Source: Rhizobacter sp.
GTDB lineage: Bacteria; Pseudomonadota; Gammaproteobacteria; Burkholderiales; Burkholderiaceae_C
Length of the DNA: 18,376 nt
Direction of reading: 5' to 3'
Assembly: GCA_025360945.1 (NCBI GenBank)
Contig: JANYBE010000228.1
Coordinates: forward strand, 1-18,376
Made by a program: the position numbers and the translations under genes. The notes below the pieces were generated by a model that made no database searches, had not been told where the DNA came from, and saw nothing but the letters and a program-made list of their open reading frames with translations. Position 1 is the stretch's first letter, and each line of letters starts with the position of its first letter. Positions 14,498-18,376 of the stretch are shown here, in pieces.

Positions 14498-14961
14498 CGA
14501 AGGTTCCTGTCTCTGGCCCCCGCGGCGTGCTTGATCGCAGCGCGTACGCGGTTGTAGGTGCCGCAGCGGCAGATGTTGGTCATCGCGGCGTCGATGTCGG
14601 CGTCGGTCGGCCTGGGCTTGTCTTTCAGCAGCGCGGCCGCCGCCATGATCATGCCGGCCTGGCAGAAGCCGCACTGCGGCACGTCGAGCGCGGCCCAGGC
14701 CTTCTGGATCGGATGCGACGCGTCCTTCGACAGGCCTTCTATCGTCACGATCTTGTCGGTGGCCGAGACGCTGCCGACCGGTCGCACGCAGGTGCGCGTG
14801 GGCACGCCGTCGATGTGCACCGTGCAGGCGCCGCACTGGGCGATGCCGCAGCCATACTTGGTGCCGGTCAGGCCGAGCTGCTCGCGCAGCACCCACAGCA
14901 GCGGCGTATCGTCTTCGGCCTGGAACTCGCGCGCCGAGCCGTTCACATTGAGAGTCGTCAT
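14494..14961 (-). CDS. iorA: 2Fe-2S subunit of the molybdenum hydroxylase
   Basis: A 155-residue small subunit with two iron-sulfur clusters that carry electrons away from the molybdenum site. The plant-type ferredoxin domain has CGIAQCGACTVHIDG with Cys38, 43, 46 and a fourth Cys58. The C-terminal helical domain has CGFCQAG (97-103) and ICRCGTYNR (130-138), giving Cys97, 100, 131 and 133. This is the usual arrangement in IorA, CoxS and similar proteins. It has no signal peptide and would be carried out with the TAT-bearing large subunit. A strong GAGGAGG precedes the ATG by eight bases. It is the first gene of the six-gene run ending in soxA. No FAD subunit is encoded, so electrons must leave by another route, plausibly a cytochrome c. 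Confidence 0.95.
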   Translation of the reverse strand: MTTLNVNGSAREFQAEDDTPLLWVLREQLGLTGTKYGCGIAQCGACTVHIDGVPTRTCVRPVGSVSATDKIVTIEGLSKDASHPIQKAWAALDVPQCGFCQAGMIMAAAALLKDKPRPTDADIDAAMTNICRCGTYNRVRAAIKHAAGARDRNLR

Positions 14962-15040
14962 CGGTGTGTCCTCCTCAAGGCTGACCGATTATGTGACGGC
15001 TGTGGACAATGCGCAGAGAACGGCATTGAAGGGATAAGGG
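14962..15040. promoter_or_regulatory. 79-bp divergent promoter region between hydroxylase-sox operon and AtuA-like gene
   Basis: This short gap must carry both promoters. On the plus strand CTGACC and GACAAT are 18 bases apart and could serve the AtuA-like gene, which also has a strong AAGGGATAAGGG ribosome site. On the minus strand CATAAT is a possible -10 for the hydroxylase operon, without a good -35. Weak promoter matches on both sides suggest activator dependence. No long palindrome is seen. Confidence 0.35.
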
Positions 15041-16804
15041 ATGAAGGCCAAGACGGGCAAGGTGCGCATCGGCGGTGCGTCGGGCTTCTGGGGGGACACG
15101 GCACTGGCGGTGCCGCAGCTGCTGGCCGCCGGCGAGGTCGACTATCTGGTGTTCGACTACCTCGCCGAGGTGACGATGTCGATCCTGGCGGCGCAGCGGA
15201 CGAAGGATGCGAGTGCCGGCTACGCACACGACTTCGTTCACATCATGATGCGCGAGGCGCTGCCGCAGCTGCATGCACGCGGCATCCGCGTCGTCGCCAA
15301 CGCCGGTGGTGTGAACCCGCGCGCGTGCCGCGACGCGCTGCAAACGCTGGCGGCCGAGCTCGGCATTACGCTCAAGATCGGCGTGGTGCTCGGCGACGAT
15401 CTGGTGACGCGGGCAAACACGTTCCGTGACGCGGGCGTGACCGAGATGTTCAGCGCTGCACCGTTTCCGCACCGGGTGGCCAGCATAAACGCCTACCTCG
15501 GCGCGCTGCCGATCGCGCGTGCGCTGGCGGCCGGCTGCGACGTCGTGATCACCGGTCGCTGCGTCGATTCGGCGGTCACGCTGGGCGTGCTGATGCACGA
15601 GTTCGGCTGGAGCGCCGACGCCTATGACCGTCTCGCACAGGGCACGCTCGCCGGCCACCTGATCGAGTGCGGCGCACAGTGCACCGGCGGCCTGTTCACC
15701 GACTGGGAGACGGTTCCCGACTGGGAGAACATTGGCTTTCCAATCGTCGAGGCCAGTGCCGACGGCAGCTTCGTGATCACCAAGGCGCCAGGCACCGGCG
15801 GGCTCGTGACACCGGCGACCGTGGGCGAACAGCTGCTCTACGAGATCGGCGACCCGCGCGCCTACTTTGTGCCGGACGTGAGCTGCGATTTCACGCAGGT
15901 GCGCATGACGCAGCAGGCCGAGCACCGCGTGCTCGTGAGCGGCGCGATCGGCCGCCCGCCGACGGCGCAATACAAGGTCAGTGCGACCTATGCGGACGGC
16001 TTTCGCAACACTGGCTTGCTGACGATCGCCGGCGCGGACGCGGTGCGCAAGGCGCAGCGTACCGGCGCTGCGCTGCTCGCGCGCATGCAGCGCATGCTCG
16101 AAGCGCGCGGATTGCCGCCGTTCACCGAGACGCGCATCGAGGTGCTGGGCGGCGAAGACATGTTCGGTGCGAACGCGAAAGCCTGCGCCTGCGAAGTCGT
16201 GCTGAGGATGAGCGCAAAGGCGGCGTCGAAAGACAGCCTGGAGCTCTTCGCGCGCGAGTTCGCGCCGGCCGCAACTTCGATGGCGCCGGGCACGCTGGGA
16301 CTGGTCGGCGGCCGGCCGAGCCCAACGCCGGTGGTGCGGCTGTTCTCGTTCCTGCTGGACAAGTCCGACGTCGCCATCGAGATCGACATTAACGGGGAGC
16401 GCGATGTGGTGGCAATTCCGTTGCGAGGCGGCTTCGACCTCGCGTCGCTCGGCCCCGCGCGCAGTCACGCGAACGCGGCAGCGGATGGCAAGAGACTTGT
16501 CCGGCTGATCACGCTCGCCCACGGCCGCTCTGGCGACAAGGGCAATACGGCGAACATCGGCATCATCGCGCGTCGCGCCGAGGACCTGGCCGCACTGTCG
16601 GCCTGGCTTACGCCCGAGCGTGTCGCCGCGCACTTCGCGCACCGCACGCCAAGCCGCGTTGAACGCTTCGACCTACCCGGCCTGAACGCGATCAACTTCG
16701 TGCTGCACGACGTGCTCGGCGGCGGCGGCATGGCCTCGCTGCACACCGACAACCTCGCGAAAGCTTATGCGCAAGTGCTGCTCACGATGGAGCTGCCTGG
16801 TTGA
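15041..16804 (+). CDS. AtuA-like protein (DUF1446, acyclic terpene utilisation family)
   Basis: A 587-residue cytoplasmic protein. Residues 1 to about 450 are the DUF1446/AtuA domain: IGGASGFWGDT near the start, VDYLVFDYLAEVTMSIL, VVANAGGVNPRAC (from 84), VVITGRCVDSAVTLG (from 168) and GTGGLVTPATVGEQLLYEIG. Residues about 485-587 are the small C-terminal AtuA-associated domain (RLITLAHGRSGDKGNTANIG onward), often encoded as a separate gene but fused here. AtuA takes part in citronellol/geranyl-CoA breakdown in Pseudomonas, but its exact reaction is unsettled and most homologues lie in other carboxylic-acid pathways. It is divergent from the molybdenum hydroxylase operon. Its last 23 bases overlap the RES toxin gene on the other strand. 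The family call is firm, the role is not. Confidence 0.9.
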   Translation: MKAKTGKVRIGGASGFWGDTALAVPQLLAAGEVDYLVFDYLAEVTMSILAAQRTKDASAGYAHDFVHIMMREALPQLHARGIRVVANAGGVNPRACRDALQTLAAELGITLKIGVVLGDDLVTRANTFRDAGVTEMFSAAPFPHRVASINAYLGALPIARALAAGCDVVITGRCVDSAVTLGVLMHEFGWSADAYDRLAQGTLAGHLIECGAQCTGGLFTDWETVPDWENIGFPIVEASADGSFVITKAPGTGGLVTPATVGEQLLYEIGDPRAYFVPDVSCDFTQVRMTQQAEHRVLVSGAIGRPPTAQYKVSATYADGFRNTGLLTIAGADAVRKAQRTGAALLARMQRMLEARGLPPFTETRIEVLGGEDMFGANAKACACEVVLRMSAKAASKDSLELFAREFAPAATSMAPGTLGLVGGRPSPTPVVRLFSFLLDKSDVAIEIDINGERDVVAIPLRGGFDLASLGPARSHANAAADGKRLVRLITLAHGRSGDKGNTANIGIIARRAEDLAALSAWLTPERVAAHFAHRTPSRVERFDLPGLNAINFVLHDVLGGGGMASLHTDNLAKAYAQVLLTMELPG

Positions 16805-17498
16805 TCGGATGCAAGCCTCGCTTCTCGAACCAGTGCGTGATGCGCACACCGTCCCAGTGCAGCGCAATGTGCGCGCCGGACCGCGCGTTGCGCAACGCTT
16901 TCGGGCGAAACACGCCGACGCACAAACCGCCCTCGTGTCGCACGCTGGGGAACTGCACGCCCCAGCTTCCGGCCTCGCGCAGGCGCCGCGCGAAGATCTG
17001 AGGTGCGGCGTAGTTGTCCGGATCGAGCAGCGCATTGCCGCGCTTACCGAGCCCACGCAGGTCGTGCAGCTCGGCATCCAGGTGGGCGCTGATCGCGCGC
17101 ATGTCCAGGTCCATCGCCGGCTCGTTGGTGCGTGACAGGAATACCGCGCGGTGATGGCTGACCTCGGCGATCGCCGTGTCGATCGCGTGCGCCGCGTAAA
17201 AGACGCCGTAGCTGCCGTCGGAAAAGCGCGACCCTTCCGGATTTAGGTGCGTGAATGCCGCCATGATCACCGTACTGCCGGCGCCGCTGACACGCTCATC
17301 GGGCGCCACGAGCTGCAGCTGGCCGATCTCGTCGCGAATGCGCGGGTTGGTCAGCGACTCGATCGCGAACGCCACGTCGAGGTCGGCCGGATCGGCAATC
17401 GTGTCGTAGAGCCCGACGGTCGGGTAGCGCGACGGGATCAGGCGGTGGCAGGGACGCCAGCTCGTCTGTACGAGCGGAACATCTTTCAACGAGATCAA
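16782..17498 (-). CDS. RES-domain toxin
   Basis: A 238-residue RES-family protein, the toxin of type II toxin-antitoxin modules of the MbcT/Res class. Characterised members break down NAD+ and stop growth. The three residues naming the family can be placed: Arg24 in PSRYPTVGLYD, Glu112 in AIDTAIAEVSHHR, and Ser185 in VQFPSVRHEGG. The DGSYGVFYAAH stretch (94-104) before the Glu is also typical. It has no signal peptide and no membrane segment. The ATG at 17498 overlaps the antitoxin stop (ATGA), the antitoxin-first order usual for this class. It appears full length and intact. Its stop codon lies within the 3' end of the convergent AtuA-like gene. Confidence 0.92.
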   Translation of the reverse strand: MISLKDVPLVQTSWRPCHRLIPSRYPTVGLYDTIADPADLDVAFAIESLTNPRIRDEIGQLQLVAPDERVSGAGSTVIMAAFTHLNPEGSRFSDGSYGVFYAAHAIDTAIAEVSHHRAVFLSRTNEPAMDLDMRAISAHLDAELHDLRGLGKRGNALLDPDNYAAPQIFARRLREAGSWGVQFPSVRHEGGLCVGVFRPKALRNARSGAHIALHWDGVRITHWFEKRGLHPINQAAPS

Positions 17499-17905
17499 GC
17501 CTTGCCGCCTCGCTGCGCGTCCAAGTAGTGGCGTACCACGTACAGATCGGCAACTTGCCCGCCCATCATCCGGTCCAGCGCGGACCGTCCGCCAAACAGC
17601 GGCGCCGCGTTGGGCTCGCGCACCCAGGCGTCGGCACGCTGCTCAAGCGGCAGGAGGATCTGCAGGGCTGCGTAGATGCCGAACAGGTAGGACAACCGCT
17701 CCAGCACATGCCGATCGAGCGGGCCGACCTTGCCGCTCTTCCATTGATACAGCGTTGTGCGGCCGACGCCGAGCAGTGTGGTCTGCTCGTTCACGTCGAG
17801 CTGCCAGGCTTCGGCGAGGCGCCAGAAGGTGCGCAGCGCCGCCTGTGCGGCACCGGCCGAGGCAAGATCAGGCGCGGATGGAAGATGCTGAAGGATCGCG
17901 TTCAT
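17495..17905 (-). CDS. MbcA/ParS/Xre-family antitoxin
   Basis: A 136-residue antitoxin partner of the RES toxin. Residues about 25-75 form a Xre-like helix-turn-helix region (LDVNEQTTLLGVGRTTLYQW, 37-56). The C-terminal domain (WVREPNAAPLFGGRSALDRM, 94-113, then GQVADLYVVRHYLDAQRGG) is the toxin-capping domain formerly called DUF2384. The start at 17905 is preferred to an in-frame ATG at 17962, because the upstream one would place the operator inside the coding region and the extra residues are not family-like. No strong ribosome site is seen. Such antitoxins repress their own promoter, consistent with the inverted repeat upstream. Confidence 0.9.
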   Translation of the reverse strand: MNAILQHLPSAPDLASAGAAQAALRTFWRLAEAWQLDVNEQTTLLGVGRTTLYQWKSGKVGPLDRHVLERLSYLFGIYAALQILLPLEQRADAWVREPNAAPLFGGRSALDRMMGGQVADLYVVRHYLDAQRGGKA

Positions 17906-17926
17906 GGACACAGAGTAGTTCAAATA

Positions 17927-17951
17927 CGGACAAATATCAACAATTTGTCCG
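17927..17951. promoter_or_regulatory. 25-bp inverted-repeat operator of the RES/Xre module
   Basis: CGGACAAAT (17927-17935) and ATTTGTCCG (17943-17951) are perfect 9-base arms around a 7-base spacer, 21 bases upstream of the antitoxin start. A related half-site, CGAACAAGT, follows at 17956-17964. The segment is AT-rich compared with its surroundings. On the minus strand TTGTTC and TGATAT, 17 bases apart, could be a promoter overlapping it. The antitoxin is the likely binder, giving autorepression. Confidence 0.7.
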
Positions 17952-17968
17952 CATACGAACAAGTGGTG

Positions 17969-18376
17969 TCAGCGCGCGTGCGTCACACCGCCATCGACTA
18001 CCAGCGTCGAGCCCATCACGTAGTCGCCGGCACGCGAGGCGAGGTAGATCGCCGCGCCGGCCATGTCCTCGTCGCGACCGATGCGGCCGGCCGGGATGTG
18101 CTTGGCCGTCTCTTCGGCATGGTCGCGAGCGACGCGGTTCATGTCGGAGGCGAACGCGCCCGGCGCGATCGCGCTGACGACGATGTTGTCCTGTGCCAGC
18201 CGCAGCGCCATGCGGCGCGTCAGCTGGATCAGGCCGGCCTTGCTCGCGGCGTACGAATACGTCTCCTGCGGATTGACCGAGATGCCGTCGATCGATGCGA
18301 TATTGATGACCTTGGCCAAGTGGTCGGTCGCTGCCTTCTTCAGCATCGGCGTCAGGGCCTGCGTCAGAAAGAACGG
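17969..18376 (-). CDS. short-chain dehydrogenase/reductase (C-terminal part)
   Basis: The last 135 residues of an SDR-family oxidoreductase; the N-terminus with the NAD(P)-binding glycine motif lies beyond the right edge. The visible start, PFFLTQALTPMLKKAA, is the classical helix before the catalytic strand. Catalytic residues are present: the serine in VINIASIDGISV, and tyrosine and lysine in YSYAASKAGLIQLT. The cofactor-side PGAFASDM and the closing GDYVMGSTLVVDGGVTHAR also fit classical 3-oxoacyl-ACP reductase-like SDRs. The frame is open from 18376 to the stop at 17969, so an ATG inside it at 18346 is not the true start. Substrate unknown. Its stop lies just before the toxin-antitoxin operator. 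Confidence 0.92.
   Translation of the reverse strand, partial: PFFLTQALTPMLKKAATDHLAKVINIASIDGISVNPQETYSYAASKAGLIQLTRRMALRLAQDNIVVSAIAPGAFASDMNRVARDHAEETAKHIPAGRIGRDEDMAGAAIYLASRAGDYVMGSTLVVDGGVTHAR

Noticed and set aside
14498..14896. Extension of the molybdopterin subunit to an ATG at 14896
   Set aside because: The extra 133 residues overlap the 2Fe-2S subunit in another frame and read as arginine-rich noise; the TAT signal starts at 14497.
14975..16642. A 555-codon open frame on the minus strand opposite the AtuA-like gene
   Set aside because: Low-complexity Arg/Ala/His composition and no recognisable domain; the plus strand carries a convincing DUF1446 protein.
1..18376. CRISPR array, tRNA, rRNA, insertion sequence or phage genes
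   Set aside because: No regularly spaced repeats, no RNA-gene signatures noticed by eye and no transposase or integrase motif in any translated frame. A tRNA scan was not possible.

Overview
The window is high-GC (roughly two-thirds G+C), gene-dense DNA. Protein content fits a betaproteobacterium of the Burkholderiales type: a TRAP carboxylate transporter, a Sox XYZA set, PHA-granule proteins and an AtuA-like protein. No rRNA, tRNA, CRISPR array, integrase or insertion sequence was seen. Almost every gene runs on the minus strand. The exceptions are an acyl-CoA ligase/aldo-keto reductase pair near the left end and an AtuA-like gene near the right.

Left part (1-3500). The 5' end of an iron-type ABC solute-binding protein gene runs off the left edge. 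Divergent from it are an adenylate-forming acyl-CoA ligase and an aldo/keto reductase. The reductase runs head-on into a broken membrane-protein gene. A 61-residue protein of unknown function follows.

Middle (3634-10291, all minus strand). Read in the direction of transcription, the order is a phasin-like protein, a PhaF/PhaI-type granule protein, a PhaD-like TetR regulator, an alpha/beta hydrolase, a tartrate/malate-type dehydrogenase, and the three TRAP subunits DctP, DctQ and DctM. The upstream half looks like carbon-storage granule biology. The downstream half looks like uptake and oxidation of a hydroxy-dicarboxylate.

Right-centre (10416-14961, minus strand). Six genes are packed with 4-base stop/start overlaps at four of their five junctions and a 2-base gap at the other. 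They are a two-subunit molybdenum hydroxylase of the isoquinoline 1-oxidoreductase type (2Fe-2S subunit plus TAT-exported molybdopterin subunit), followed by SoxX, SoxY, SoxZ and SoxA. No SoxB or SoxCD is in view. The SoxY tail ends in AACVEP, not the classical GGCGG. This coupled molybdo-hydroxylase/SoxXYZA unit is the most unusual thing here: a periplasmic hydroxylase, a haem electron acceptor and a cysteine-based sulfur carrier apparently made together.

Right end (15041-18376). An AtuA-like gene is divergent from the molybdo-hydroxylase operon. It overlaps the end of a RES-domain toxin gene, whose MbcA/ParS-type antitoxin lies just upstream behind a clear 25-bp inverted-repeat operator. 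A short-chain dehydrogenase gene runs off the right edge.
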